Shown here: one piece after another, positions 28,909 through 38,003 of the stretch | How positions within the stretch are numbered: position 1 is the first letter of the stretch | How the letters are laid out: each line of letters starts with the position of its first letter | Notes under the pieces: generated by a model | What the model was told of the DNA's origin: nothing | The model's input: the letters and a program-made list of their open reading frames with translations, nothing else | Databases searched by the model: none | Assembly: GCA_947494435.1 (NCBI GenBank) | Contig: CANLUY010000001.1 | Span: forward strand, 372,001 to 436,000 | DNA from: an uncultured Litoreibacter sp. | GTDB taxonomy: Bacteria; Pseudomonadota; Alphaproteobacteria; Rhodobacterales; Rhodobacteraceae | Reading direction: 5' to 3' | DNA: 64,000 nt | Made by a program: the position numbers and the translations under genes

Positions 28909-29691
28909 ATGACCCAGACAGCGACAGTGAATTATCACGTCCACAAACCAGAACGTCAGGCGTTCGAGCTTGATGCGGGTGGCATCATTGGCAATTTGAT
29001 CGCACCGGAACTCGCCCCGACAGAAGTGAAGGTGCGGGACGCGCGCAGATCACTTACAGAGACATCATTTGAGGCTGACGCTGTCGCGTTTGTCTCTGCC
29101 CCGACAACGGTGTCTTTTGTGCAAGGCGGTGATGCCTGGCGAGCGGAGTACGACGCAGAGCTGACAACGCTTTTGGCTGACAAGCTGGACGTGCAGGAGG
29201 TGATCATCTTTGACCACACCATCCGCGTGGATGACCCTGATGCGGTCCGCAAGCCTGCGAGAAATGTCCATAGCGACTATAGCCCGGACGGCGCACACCA
29301 GCGGCTGATCGACATTCTAGGTGCGGACACAGCAGCAGAATGGAGGGCGGGACACTATGCCTTCATCAATATCTGGCGGCCAGTCGAGGCCCCGATCAAT
29401 TCTGCCCCGCTTGGATTTGTACTGCCGTCAAGCGTCGCTCCGGACGACTGGATACTGCTCGATCTGATCTATCCCGAACGCAAAGGGCAGATCATGGGAT
29501 TAGCCGCAAACCCTGATCATCAGTGGATTTACATGTCCAAGATGACCCCTGATGAGGTCGCCTACTTCAACATCTTTGACAACCAAGGGCGGCCCTCCAT
29601 CGGGCACTCCGCCCTAGACATGGTCGAAGATCCAAACGTCACGACCATTCGCAAAAGCATTGAGAGCCGCACGCTGGTGCGTTTTGCCTGA
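28909..29691 (+). CDS. CmcJ/NvfI-family oxidoreductase
   Basis: A 260-residue protein of the CmcJ/NvfI (GA4 desaturase/AsaB-like) family of non-heme oxygenases. The characteristic blocks are present: NVHSDYSPDGAHQRL with His121-x-Asp123, FINIWRPV, SVAPDDWILLDLIYPER, WIYMSKMTPDEVAYFNIFD, PSIGHSALD (His233) and ESRTLVRF. Family members hydroxylate, desaturate or methoxylate specialised metabolites, mostly in fungi and actinobacteria; the substrate here is unknown. GGAG precedes the ATG. It is the first gene of a plus-strand unit with the SDR and hydratase genes. Confidence 0.88.
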   Translation: MTQTATVNYHVHKPERQAFELDAGGIIGNLIAPELAPTEVKVRDARRSLTETSFEADAVAFVSAPTTVSFVQGGDAWRAEYDAELTTLLADKLDVQEVIIFDHTIRVDDPDAVRKPARNVHSDYSPDGAHQRLIDILGADTAAEWRAGHYAFINIWRPVEAPINSAPLGFVLPSSVAPDDWILLDLIYPERKGQIMGLAANPDHQWIYMSKMTPDEVAYFNIFDNQGRPSIGHSALDMVEDPNVTTIRKSIESRTLVRFA

Positions 29692-29739
29692 TCCAGTCAG
29701 GTCCACGAAACACGAACAAACAGACAAAGAGAGACGATC

Positions 29740-30528
29740 ATGACCAAAACAATTCTTGTCACCGGATCAACAGATGGCATCGGTCTTTTGACGGCGCAGA
29801 CCCTCGCAAAAGAGGGGCACAAAATCCTGCTTCATGGACGCGGTGCAGCCAAATTAGAAGCCGCTGTCAACAAAGTCGGCTGCGAAGTGGAGGCTTATGC
29901 CGCTGATCTGTCGCGCATGGCCGATATCCAGACCTTCGCGGCCGAAGTACGCGAGAAACACGACCGCCTCGACGTGCTGATTAACAACGCAGGCGTGCTG
30001 AAAGTCGCGGACACCCAGACCGAGAAAGGGCATGACGTGCGCTTCATGGTTAACACCTTCGCGCCCTATGCGCTGACTCGTGCTTTGCTTCCCATCATTC
30101 CGAAAGACGGGCGGATCGTGAACCTGTCCTCCGCGGCGCAAGCGCCGATTGATCTGGCTGCTATGCGCGGGGAAAAACAACTCGGCCACAATGACGCCTA
30201 CGCGCAGAGCAAGCTCGGCATTACGATCTGGACCCGCGAATTGGCGAAAGAGCTGACCGACGGACCCGTCGTCGTCGCCGTCAATCCCGGATCGTTGCTG
30301 GCCTCGAAGATGGTCAAAGAAGGCTACGGCATCGCAGGCAACGATTTGTCCATCGGCGCGAACATCCTGCGCGAAGCGGCGCTTGGGGCGTCGTTCGCGG
30401 ATGCATCGGGCAAATATTTTGACAATGACAGCGGCCAATTCGCGCAGCCACATGCGGCTGCACTGGACGCCACCCATTCGGCGCAGGTGATGCAAGGCAT
30501 CGAAAATGCTTTGAAATCGCTGAGCTGA
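29740..30528 (+). CDS. Short-chain dehydrogenase/reductase
   Basis: A 262-residue classical SDR. TGSTDGIG binds the cofactor, NNAG stabilises the fold, and LSSAAQ with YAQSK supplies the Ser-Tyr-Lys triad. The sequence LLHGRGAAKLEAAV after strand 2 suggests NADP(H) preference through the arginine. It follows the CmcJ-like gene by 48 bases on the same strand, so it probably oxidises or reduces the same substrate line. Confidence 0.93.
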   Translation: MTKTILVTGSTDGIGLLTAQTLAKEGHKILLHGRGAAKLEAAVNKVGCEVEAYAADLSRMADIQTFAAEVREKHDRLDVLINNAGVLKVADTQTEKGHDVRFMVNTFAPYALTRALLPIIPKDGRIVNLSSAAQAPIDLAAMRGEKQLGHNDAYAQSKLGITIWTRELAKELTDGPVVVAVNPGSLLASKMVKEGYGIAGNDLSIGANILREAALGASFADASGKYFDNDSGQFAQPHAAALDATHSAQVMQGIENALKSLS

Positions 30529-30628
30529 TCTCCGGGGCGCCCTGCTGACAGCGGGCGCCTCACTCCCTCCCCTGAAACTGCAACCCTCCGGCAACTTGCG
30601 TTGTCCGGACCCAAGAAAGGACTGACTG

Positions 30629-31474
30629 ATGAAATACAAAAATTTCCAAACCTTTGACGTTAAGGTCGAGGACGCCATCGCAACCGTGACCTTCGATTTT
30701 GGAACAGTGAATGTGCAAGGCCAGGAAATGCTGGCTGACCTCAACAGCCTTGCCATGAGGTTGGAACGGGACCGGGACACCAAGGTGGTCATCTTTCAGT
30801 CGGCCAACCCCGAGGTCTGGGTCTGCCACTACGACACTGAATTACTGAAAGACATGTCGACCGAGGCCGTGTCGCGCGAAGAGGCGCAGCTGCTTGACCT
30901 GCAAGCCGTTTGCGAGCGGATTAGCAAAGTGCCACAAGCCACGATTGCCAAACTTGAAGGCTTCGCCCGCGGCGGTGGTCACGAACTGGCGCTTGCCCTC
31001 GACATGCGCTTTGCGGTGCGCGGCAAGTTCAAATTCATGCAGATGGAAGTCGGCATGGGCATCCTGCCCTGCGGCGGTGGTGCTTCCCGAATGGCACGTC
31101 AGACTGGTCTTGGCCGAGCGCTGGAAATCATCCTCAGCGCGCGTGACTTTGATGCGGATGAGGCCGAGGCGATGGGCACGATCAATAAAGCCCTGGATGC
31201 TGATGAGATCGACGATTACGTGAACACCTTGGCACAGCGGATTGCCAAGTTCCCGGCGGAATCCATCAATGCCTGCAAGCAGATGGTTTACGAGTCGATC
31301 GACAAGCCTATCGACGAGGCCCTGAAGGCCGAGGCCTATTGGCTCTACCAAGCTACGAGCAAAACGCCCGCCGTCAAACGCTTTTCGATCGCGGACGAGC
31401 AGGGACTTCAGCACGACATAGATAACCAGCGGAACTGGGAGAATCTGGTCATGGAGGTGCAAGACATCAACTGA
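30629..31474 (+). CDS. Enoyl-CoA hydratase/isomerase-family protein
   Basis: A 281-residue crotonase-fold protein. The oxyanion-hole region is seen as LEGFARGGGHELALALDM, and the second one as GILPCGGGASRMARQTG. Typical enoyl-CoA hydratases carry a glutamate in the MEVGMGILP block, and a Glu is present there. GAAAGGA precedes the ATG. It is third in the plus-strand unit, 100 bases after the SDR gene. The family also includes isomerases, dehalogenases and C-C hydrolases, so the reaction is open. Confidence 0.9.
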   Translation: MKYKNFQTFDVKVEDAIATVTFDFGTVNVQGQEMLADLNSLAMRLERDRDTKVVIFQSANPEVWVCHYDTELLKDMSTEAVSREEAQLLDLQAVCERISKVPQATIAKLEGFARGGGHELALALDMRFAVRGKFKFMQMEVGMGILPCGGGASRMARQTGLGRALEIILSARDFDADEAEAMGTINKALDADEIDDYVNTLAQRIAKFPAESINACKQMVYESIDKPIDEALKAEAYWLYQATSKTPAVKRFSIADEQGLQHDIDNQRNWENLVMEVQDIN

Positions 31475-31710
31475 GGTTGATTGAAATAAGCGGACATTCG
31501 GCCTTGTGGGTTGGATGTCCGTTTTGTCCCGCACAGCGGACCTTGCTGCGCTATGCGGTGCATGTCCGCCTTGAGCCCGAACCTCAGGTTTTCTGCGAGG
31601 CAGCGAATGATCGGTTTGGCGGGGCCTTGAAAGGCCTCCGTCGCTAACTGGCGCAAGTTGTGCTGTAATGCGGTCAATTTAGACCAACCTCTCACAGATG
31701 GAAATTGTTC
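31475..31710 (+). other. Gene-free spacer with a terminator-like hairpin
   Basis: A stem CGGACAT/ATGTCCG (31491-31497 with 31515-31521) followed by TTTTG, just after the hydratase stop, is a possible terminator on the plus strand. The rest contains a further ATGTCCGCC copy at 31562 and resembles degenerate non-coding repeat. The promoter of the secreted hydrolase should lie near the end but is not obvious. Confidence 0.45.
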
Positions 31711-32943
31711 ATGCGCCTTCTGTTCGCTGTTGCCCTTGCCGTTTGCCTTACAGGTCAGGCTCGCGCGGACGAAACAATATTAATCGGCGACGCACCTCTA
31801 CCAGTTGGTATCGAGATTAGAGAAGCGGAGAACTCGCCTTTCATCGGCGTCTGGACGGGCACATGGGATTCTTGGCGCAGCCATATCCTGGTTGTGGAAG
31901 GCGTCGATGAAGACGGGCTGTTTGAGGTTATCTATTCTGTGGGCCGTAGCCAATTCGGCGGTGGCAATTGGCTTCGCGACACCGCGCGTGAAGAAAACGG
32001 TACTTTGGTTTTCACCGATGCAAGCTTTGCCGCAAGCTACACACTCTCGGACACTGGGCGGCTGCGTGGCATATTCCCAACCGAGGATCGCTTCGCAGTT
32101 TTGGAACGCCAAGACCTATCAGAAGTCCTCGCATCTCCGACCGACGACTGGTTTCAAATTGGCCAACGCGAGTTTCTACTGACCGACATCACGGAAAATG
32201 GCGAAGCCATCGAACTTGCTGTTGCCATCTACGTTCCAGATGGAGCTGGCCCATTTCCTCTTGCGCTTTTCCACCACGGCTCAACGGGTTCAGGAACAAA
32301 TGAAAGCGACTTTGAGTGGTTTTTCACAAACGACTGGTTCGCCGACGTCCTCAATGCCCACGGTTGGATTGTCGCATTTCCTCAGCGTCGCGGTCGTGGC
32401 GGGTCGGATGGGCTTTACGATGAAGGGTTTTCCGAAGATCGATCTCAAGGGTATTCGTCTGAGGCGCGCCTTTCGTTGCCCGGGGCCGAGCGGGCACTGA
32501 TCGATGCCAATGCTGCCCTTGCGGTTCTTCGCGAACGCCCTGATGTCCGTGATGATCCAGTGCTCTTCACCGGGGTGTCGCGCGGTGGCGTAGTTGCGCT
32601 TATGCAAGCCGGGGATCAGCCAAAGGATACAGCGGGTGTGATCAATTTCGTCGGCGGTTGGATGGATGAAGGTCAGGGAGACGCAGAGATTAACCCAACG
32701 CTCTTTCGCCGCAGCGAGGGATATGAGGGCACTGTCTTATCAATGTACGGTGAAGACGACTCGTTTTACAGCATCGAGCATTCCAGAGAGAACCTCGGAC
32801 ACATTGAAGAGGTTGGGGCGACAAGCGAGTTTCATGTCGTAACGGTGCCCGAGTTTAACAGAGGCCACTGGGTTCTGTGGTGGCCATTGCTTTGGGAAGA
32901 AACCGTAGAAGACTATCTGCTTCGCGTCGAAAGCCGACCTTGA
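31711..32943 (+). CDS. Secreted serine hydrolase with N-terminal beta domain
   Basis: A 410-residue exported protein. The signal peptide MRLLFAVALAVCLTGQARA is followed by a domain of about 120 residues (GVWTGTWDSW, FAASYTLSDTGRLRGIF) that looks like a small beta-barrel. Then comes an alpha/beta-hydrolase domain with LFHHGSTGSG (oxyanion region), FPQRRGRGGSDG and the nucleophile elbow GVSRGG (Ser290); the histidine is probably in FNRGHWVLWWPL. The dienelactone-hydrolase/peptidase-like fold suggests ester or peptide hydrolysis in the periplasm. I chose the ATG at 31711 over a TTG two codons upstream. Confidence 0.88.
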   Translation: MRLLFAVALAVCLTGQARADETILIGDAPLPVGIEIREAENSPFIGVWTGTWDSWRSHILVVEGVDEDGLFEVIYSVGRSQFGGGNWLRDTAREENGTLVFTDASFAASYTLSDTGRLRGIFPTEDRFAVLERQDLSEVLASPTDDWFQIGQREFLLTDITENGEAIELAVAIYVPDGAGPFPLALFHHGSTGSGTNESDFEWFFTNDWFADVLNAHGWIVAFPQRRGRGGSDGLYDEGFSEDRSQGYSSEARLSLPGAERALIDANAALAVLRERPDVRDDPVLFTGVSRGGVVALMQAGDQPKDTAGVINFVGGWMDEGQGDAEINPTLFRRSEGYEGTVLSMYGEDDSFYSIEHSRENLGHIEEVGATSEFHVVTVPEFNRGHWVLWWPLLWEETVEDYLLRVESRP

Positions 32944-32997
32944 TTTATCTGCGGCGGACGGCAGTTTCGTCCGCTTCTTGGACCTTGAATCCACAGA

Positions 32998-33034
32998 CAA
33001 AAAAGGCCGCCTCCCTTCGGACGCGGCCTTTCTC
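32998..33034 (-). terminator. Terminator of tuf copy 2
   Basis: Stem AAGGCCGC/GCGGCCTT (33003-33010 with 33023-33030) followed on the minus strand by six T. It lies about 95 bases after the tuf stop. The plus-strand hydrolase ends 55 bases away and may use the same stem. Confidence 0.85.
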
Positions 33035-33129
33035 CATGTCTACCGGTGGCCCCCAGCTGTTCGGGGGTGTGAGCCCTCGGCGATTTCCATTGGAAACCGC
33101 CTGCCGCTCACCCGACGGCGGAGCCGTCG

Positions 33130-34305
33130 TTACTCAGTGATCTTCGACACAACACCCGCGCCAACGGTGCGGCCGCCTTCGCGGATCGCGAAGCGGAGGC
33201 CTTGCTCCATCGCGATCGGTGCGATCAGCTCAACGTCGAACTTCAGGTTGTCGCCCGGCATCACCATCTCTGTGCCCGATGGCAGTTGAACAGTGCCCGT
33301 GACGTCTGTTGTCCGGAAGTAGAACTGTGGGCGGTAGTTGGCGAAGAATGGCGTGTGACGGCCACCTTCTTCTTTGGTCAGAATATACGCCTCAGCCTCG
33401 AACTTCGTGTGCGGCTGGACAGAGCCTGGCTTACACAGAACCTGACCACGCTCAACGCCATCACGGTCGATACCACGCAGAAGCGCACCGATGTTGTCGC
33501 CAGCTTCACCGCGATCGAGCAGCTTGCGGAACATTTCAACGCCTGTGCAGGTCGTTTTCGCCGTATCACGGATACCAACGATCTCGATTTCTTCACCCAC
33601 ATTGATCACGCCACGCTCAACACGGCCTGTCACAACAGTCCCGCGACCAGAGATCGAGAACACGTCTTCCACAGGCATCAGGAACGGCTGGTCAACAGCA
33701 CGCTCAGGTGTCGGGATATACTCGTCGACAGCCGCCATCAGCTTGCGAATGGCTTCTTCGCCGATCTCAGGGTTGTTGCCTTCCATTGCCGCCAGTGCCG
33801 AGCCCGGGATCACCGGGATATCGTCGCCTGGATACTCATAGGAGCTTAACAATTCGCGAATTTCCATCTCGACCAGCTCAAGAAGCTCTTCGTCGTCAAC
33901 TTGGTCCACTTTGTTCATGAACACGACCATCTTCGGGATGCCAACCTGGCGGCCCAGCAAGATGTGCTCGCGTGTCTGTGGCATCGGGCCGTCAGCTGCG
34001 TTCACAACCAGGATCGCGCCGTCCATCTGAGCGGCACCTGTGATCATGTTTTTGACGTAGTCGGCGTGGCCGGGGCAGTCGACGTGCGCATAGTGACGCG
34101 TGTCAGTCTCATACTCAACGTGCGCCGTGGAAATCGTGATCCCACGCGCTTTTTCTTCCGGCGCACCATCGATCTGGTCATAGGCCTGAAAATCACCAAA
34201 ATACTTCGTGATCGCCGCCGTCAACGTCGTCTTACCATGGTCAACGTGACCAATCGTGCCGATATTCACATGCGGTTTCGTACGTTCAAATTTTTCCTTA
34301 GCCAT
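33130..34305 (-). CDS. tuf: Elongation factor Tu, copy 2
   Basis: Complete 391-residue EF-Tu. The G domain has [29 protein letters not shown] and NKVD; domains II and III follow, ending [13 protein letters not shown]. The first 221 bases match the copy at the left edge exactly. In related bacteria this copy stands directly upstream of tRNA-Trp and secE; here its terminator and about 8.5 kb of other genes intervene. The upstream region differs completely from that of copy 1, so the two copies are controlled separately. Confidence 0.99.
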   Translation of the reverse strand: MAKEKFERTKPHVNIGTIGHVDHGKTTLTAAITKYFGDFQAYDQIDGAPEEKARGITISTAHVEYETDTRHYAHVDCPGHADYVKNMITGAAQMDGAILVVNAADGPMPQTREHILLGRQVGIPKMVVFMNKVDQVDDEELLELVEMEIRELLSSYEYPGDDIPVIPGSALAAMEGNNPEIGEEAIRKLMAAVDEYIPTPERAVDQPFLMPVEDVFSISGRGTVVTGRVERGVINVGEEIEIVGIRDTAKTTCTGVEMFRKLLDRGEAGDNIGALLRGIDRDGVERGQVLCKPGSVQPHTKFEAEAYILTKEEGGRHTPFFANYRPQFYFRTTDVTGTVQLPSGTEMVMPGDNLKFDVELIAPIAMEQGLRFAIREGGRTVGAGVVSKITE

Positions 34306-34428
34306 CTCGAAAGGCGCCCTTCAATTGGTGGAGCTTCCCCGCCCCGATTTCACTTCGCGGGCTACCTATTCATAGACGGAAGAAAAATCAAGCCTGAGTT
34401 CACATCGGCGCCACACGAGCGCGCACTG

Positions 34429-36456
34429 TCACAAGAGTGCTTCAAGGTCCTCCAATGGCAGGGGCCTACTGATATGATAGCCTTGGATTTGATTGCATCC
34501 TTGAGCCGCAAGCCAGTCATATTGACATTGTGTCTCAACACCTTCGGCGACAACCGTTGCACCGATCTGCTTTCCCAACGCTAAAATCAGCGTCACGATC
34601 GGCCCCGCTTCGGGCAATTGATTGATAAATGACTGGTCGATTTTCAAACAACTGAGCTGGAACCGTGAGATATAGGACAGGTTGGAGTAGCCCGTTCCGA
34701 AATCATCAATCGCAATTTTATAGCCTAACTCTGAAATCGCCCGCAGCTTGGCCGCAATCGCTTCCAAATCCCCGATCAGGACATTCTCAGTCAGCTCCAG
34801 CTCAATTTTATCGGTCCGGAAATCAGGCATCTCTGCATAGAGGGTGAGCATTTCCATCAATGCGCTGTCCGCAAACTGACGCGGAGAGATGTTAAGCGAG
34901 ATGCCCAGATCAAGGCCTTGTTCCTGCCAGATCAGGGATTGCTTAAACCCTATTTCCAGCACTTGTTGGCCCAAAACCTCGATCATGCCCGTATCTTCAC
35001 AGATCGGTATGAACAGATTGGGCGGCACCAGCCCGCGGTCAGGATGGTTCCACCGCACCAACCCCTCAACCGAGACGATTTTACCCGAGGCCACATCGAC
35101 ACGTGGTTGATAGAACAAAACAAACTGACGTTTGGCCAAGCCATGCTCGATCTCTTTCTCGAACTTGATCTGTTCGAGCGCGGCTTTGCCCATCTCTTCG
35201 TCATAAATCGTGTAGCGCCCACGCCCCTTACGCTTGGAATGGTAAAGCGCAATATCAGCCTGACGCAAAAGCCCCTCGAAATCGGTCTGATCGGGAAGAA
35301 ACTCCGTCACACCCATGCTCACACATGTCTCGATCCGGGCAGCCCCGCTGGTGACCGCGCCACATAGGCGGTCGAAAATAGAGCGCACACGCGTCTCAAG
35401 ATCCGCCTCCATCTCAAGTCTGAGAAGGATCGCGAATTCATCGCCGCCCAAACGGACGACAAGCTCTTCCGCGCCCGTCGTTGCTTCTGCCCATTGCGCA
35501 AGTGCACGCAACACATCGTCGCCGGCCTCATGACCAAACGTGTCGTTGACATGTTTGAACCGGTCGACATCAAAGAACAGCAACCCATAGCGAAAGGGTT
35601 TGTACTGCGGCAATGCGTCGATGTGGCGTTGCAAATAGGCACGGTTGAAACAGCCCGTTAGTTGGTCGCGATCCGCAAGATGGCGTGCCTTGTCGCGCGC
35701 GGTTTTCAACTCGCTGACATCAATTGCAGTCACCAGAACAGCAGGCTTGCCGGTCACCGCGTCACTGCACAGCTTGGCAGAAATATCGAACCAGCTCGGT
35801 TCCGGTTTCGTGGCCACTTTCGCCACCATGTGATGCTCGCTTTTCCCATCTAGATCAAACATCAGCACGTGATAATCAGATGGATCTACAAAGAAGGACG
35901 ACAGCGTTTGCGCAATTCCATCCATGACATTGCGTGCGGCGGGATTGGCGTAAAGCACGCCGCCGTTCAGCTCAAAAAGCGCAATCATGACGTCAGTGTG
36001 CAAGAGCGCTTCGGCGCTTCGAATATTGTCCGGTGTGTCTTCCGCGTCCGCGAGGACTTCGCATTGCATCGCCATGCGGCCGTCCGGCAAAGGGAACCCG
36101 CGAAAAGCAACACTGGAACTGATGGGCCTTCCGTTCGGATATAGGGTCCACATTTCGCGGAAAGTGACTTCACTTTGAATGAAATCGGCTTGGTATTGCT
36201 TCAACCGCTTGGCGACGGTTGTCGACATGTCCCGCCCCATATCGCGCGAGACAAGCTCCGCCTCATCCTCCGCTTGCCACATGACGCAAGCGCGGCGATT
36301 GGCAAATAATATGCGGCCCCTATCAATGTCGAACACCCAAACAGGTGTGGACAGCGCGCGCGCCGCAAAGAACGGATCCCCGTAAGACGGGTGATCTTTG
36401 TCAAAGACATCGACCTCACTCGCGTCAGCTTTGAGACCCGTCCTATTTGCTTGCAT
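34429..36456 (-). CDS. PAS-GGDEF-EAL cyclic-di-GMP enzyme
   Basis: A 675-residue signalling protein with two PAS-like domains (about 30-135 and 150-250), a GGDEF domain (about 260-420) and an EAL domain (about 430-670). The diguanylate-cyclase motif RLGGDEF (residues 336-341) is intact; no RxxD inhibitory site is seen five residues upstream. The EAL signature is EGL (464-466), followed by intact [33 protein letters not shown] and VVAEGVET, so both activities are possible. No membrane segment is seen. It lies just upstream of tuf copy 2 on the same strand, with a 123-base gap. Confidence 0.95.
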   Translation of the reverse strand: MQANRTGLKADASEVDVFDKDHPSYGDPFFAARALSTPVWVFDIDRGRILFANRRACVMWQAEDEAELVSRDMGRDMSTTVAKRLKQYQADFIQSEVTFREMWTLYPNGRPISSSVAFRGFPLPDGRMAMQCEVLADAEDTPDNIRSAEALLHTDVMIALFELNGGVLYANPAARNVMDGIAQTLSSFFVDPSDYHVLMFDLDGKSEHHMVAKVATKPEPSWFDISAKLCSDAVTGKPAVLVTAIDVSELKTARDKARHLADRDQLTGCFNRAYLQRHIDALPQYKPFRYGLLFFDVDRFKHVNDTFGHEAGDDVLRALAQWAEATTGAEELVVRLGGDEFAILLRLEMEADLETRVRSIFDRLCGAVTSGAARIETCVSMGVTEFLPDQTDFEGLLRQADIALYHSKRKGRGRYTIYDEEMGKAALEQIKFEKEIEHGLAKRQFVLFYQPRVDVASGKIVSVEGLVRWNHPDRGLVPPNLFIPICEDTGMIEVLGQQVLEIGFKQSLIWQEQGLDLGISLNISPRQFADSALMEMLTLYAEMPDFRTDKIELELTENVLIGDLEAIAAKLRAISELGYKIAIDDFGTGYSNLSYISRFQLSCLKIDQSFINQLPEAGPIVTLILALGKQIGATVVAEGVETQCQYDWLAAQGCNQIQGYHISRPLPLEDLEALL

Positions 36457-36477
36457 GGAAGTGATCCCCGCTCAGCT

Positions 36478-37110
36478 TCAGGCCGCTTTCACGGATTTTA
36501 GGCCCAGCTCAGACAAAGGAACAAAACCGCGCGTGGCACACACGGCATCAATCCAACGCGCAATATGAGGATAAGCTGTAAGGCTTAGTCCCGCTTCCTC
36601 CATCACGTGCACATATCCAAAGATCGCAATATCAGTGACGGAATATCCCGACGCCAACATAAACTCATGGTCTTTGAGATGATCGTTCAGGCGCGACAAT
36701 CCCGCACCTGCAGCATCTTGCCATTGGGTAATCTCAGCCGCTTTGTTTTCGCGCTCCTGCGGCAGAATTGTCGTGAAGAACCGGGCGGGAGAGATATACG
36801 GCTCCAGCTTGGACTGTTCAAAATACATCCATTGTTGTGCAACCGCACGGTCGGTTTTTGAGCTAGGCATCAAGGACGTGCCTTCCGCCAAATACCACAG
36901 CATTGCGTTACTCTCACCAAGGCCCACGCCATGTTCCGTGACCATATAGGGCATGACGCCATTCGGATTGATGTCGAGATACCAATCAGATTTTTGTTCC
37001 CCTGCAAGCACATCAATCAGACGCATTTCAAAGGGGATATTAAGCTGGTGCATGGCCAGCCATGGCTTGAAACAATTGCCGGAACCTAGGCAGGCAAACA
37101 ATTTAATCAT
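36478..37110 (-). CDS. Glutathione S-transferase-like protein
   Basis: A 210-residue GST-fold protein. The N-terminal thioredoxin-like domain has NPNGVMPYMV (cis-proline) and GLGESNAMLWYLAE (glutathione gamma-glutamyl binding); the C-terminal helical domain has SVTDIAIFGYVHVMEEAG with the usual N-capping Asp. The N-terminal LFACLGSGNCFKPW suggests a Ser or Cys as catalytic residue. The ATG at 37110 has AAAGG seven bases upstream. It is 21 bases upstream of the GGDEF-EAL gene on the same strand and may share its transcript. Confidence 0.9.
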   Translation of the reverse strand: MIKLFACLGSGNCFKPWLAMHQLNIPFEMRLIDVLAGEQKSDWYLDINPNGVMPYMVTEHGVGLGESNAMLWYLAEGTSLMPSSKTDRAVAQQWMYFEQSKLEPYISPARFFTTILPQERENKAAEITQWQDAAGAGLSRLNDHLKDHEFMLASGYSVTDIAIFGYVHVMEEAGLSLTAYPHIARWIDAVCATRGFVPLSELGLKSVKAA

Positions 37111-37215
37111 GGGGGTACCTTTAGCTGATGGGATGTCAGCCAACGCTAAAAATACGCGGTTAAGCGACGCTTAAAGCACCGCCGGTATCAATATGGGATT
37201 TAGTGAAAATGCGCC

Positions 37216-37896
37216 TTAGTTTTCAGCCGGAACGTCTTCAGTTGGCGCAGCTTCAATAGGCGTATCGGACGCAGGTTGCGCCGCTGCATCAGCTTGCGCC
37301 TGCGCTTGCTTCGCCAACGCGGTCGCGTCGTCTTTTAATGCCGCCTCACGCGCCTCTTCCGTGACTGCGACACCAAACAGGTCTCCGTTCGCGACCAGCC
37401 AGCGCTCCACCGCTTTGGCAAATTGGGCACCAAGTGTTTCCATCTGCTCATTGCGAGACCGAAACAACCCTGACCCGATCACTGTCTTCCCGTCGAACCC
37501 CTCTAGGATCAGCAATTGCTTTGATCGCTCTTCGAGGCGTTTCAGGGGATCCGTTTCCCAGATATGAACGGTGATGCTCATCGCGGAATTCGGCGCCAGC
37601 GCTAGACGTCCGCCGCGTGTCGCAAGGATGTAGCCGTTCAAGGAATAGCTGATCGTATACGGAACCTCGCCCTCGTACTGTGCGAACCGGTTCTCAATCG
37701 CCCTTTCCAGAACCTCTTCCCATTCCTCAGCCGACGCTTTGCGCGATACCCCCATGCGGCTTGCATTCGTCGTCACAGCGACATTGCTCAAGAGGCGGAA
37801 ATTCCCAAGATCGACCTGCGGGTCGGTTTCCGGATCAGGCACAGCGCAGGCGGAGACCAAGATCAGGCTCGCCAAAGCCAGTAGTAAACGGTTCAT
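37216..37896 (-). CDS. Putative lipoprotein
   Basis: A 226-residue exported protein with a lipobox: MNRLLLALASLILVSAC, lipidation at Cys17. The mature part has a mixed alpha/beta region (WEEVLERAIENRFAQYEGEV, PNSAMSITVHIWET) and a low-complexity Ala/Gln/Pro-rich tail. GGGG lies about seven bases upstream of the ATG; the longer in-frame extension upstream is rejected. Function unknown. It is divergent from the P450 gene. Confidence 0.85.
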   Translation of the reverse strand: MNRLLLALASLILVSACAVPDPETDPQVDLGNFRLLSNVAVTTNASRMGVSRKASAEEWEEVLERAIENRFAQYEGEVPYTISYSLNGYILATRGGRLALAPNSAMSITVHIWETDPLKRLEERSKQLLILEGFDGKTVIGSGLFRSRNEQMETLGAQFAKAVERWLVANGDLFGVAVTEEAREAALKDDATALAKQAQAQADAAAQPASDTPIEAAPTEDVPAEN

Positions 37897-38003
37897 GATC
37901 GGCCCCCCATAAGCGATGCTGCACTCTTGATAGCGCCCCCCTGTCCTGCGCGCAATCGGCGCACCCCGTTGCCGTGACGGCACAGCCACATATACTCTTG
38001 CCT

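Noticed and set aside
33003-33030. Mobile-element inverted repeat at the right end of the accessory region
   Set aside because: The stem with its T-run is an ordinary terminator for tuf; no transposase, integrase or target duplication was seen around 24.6-33.1 kb.
37897-37989. N-terminal extension of the lipoprotein gene
   Set aside because: It would bury the lipobox signal; the internal ATG at 37896 has a binding site and begins the signal peptide.
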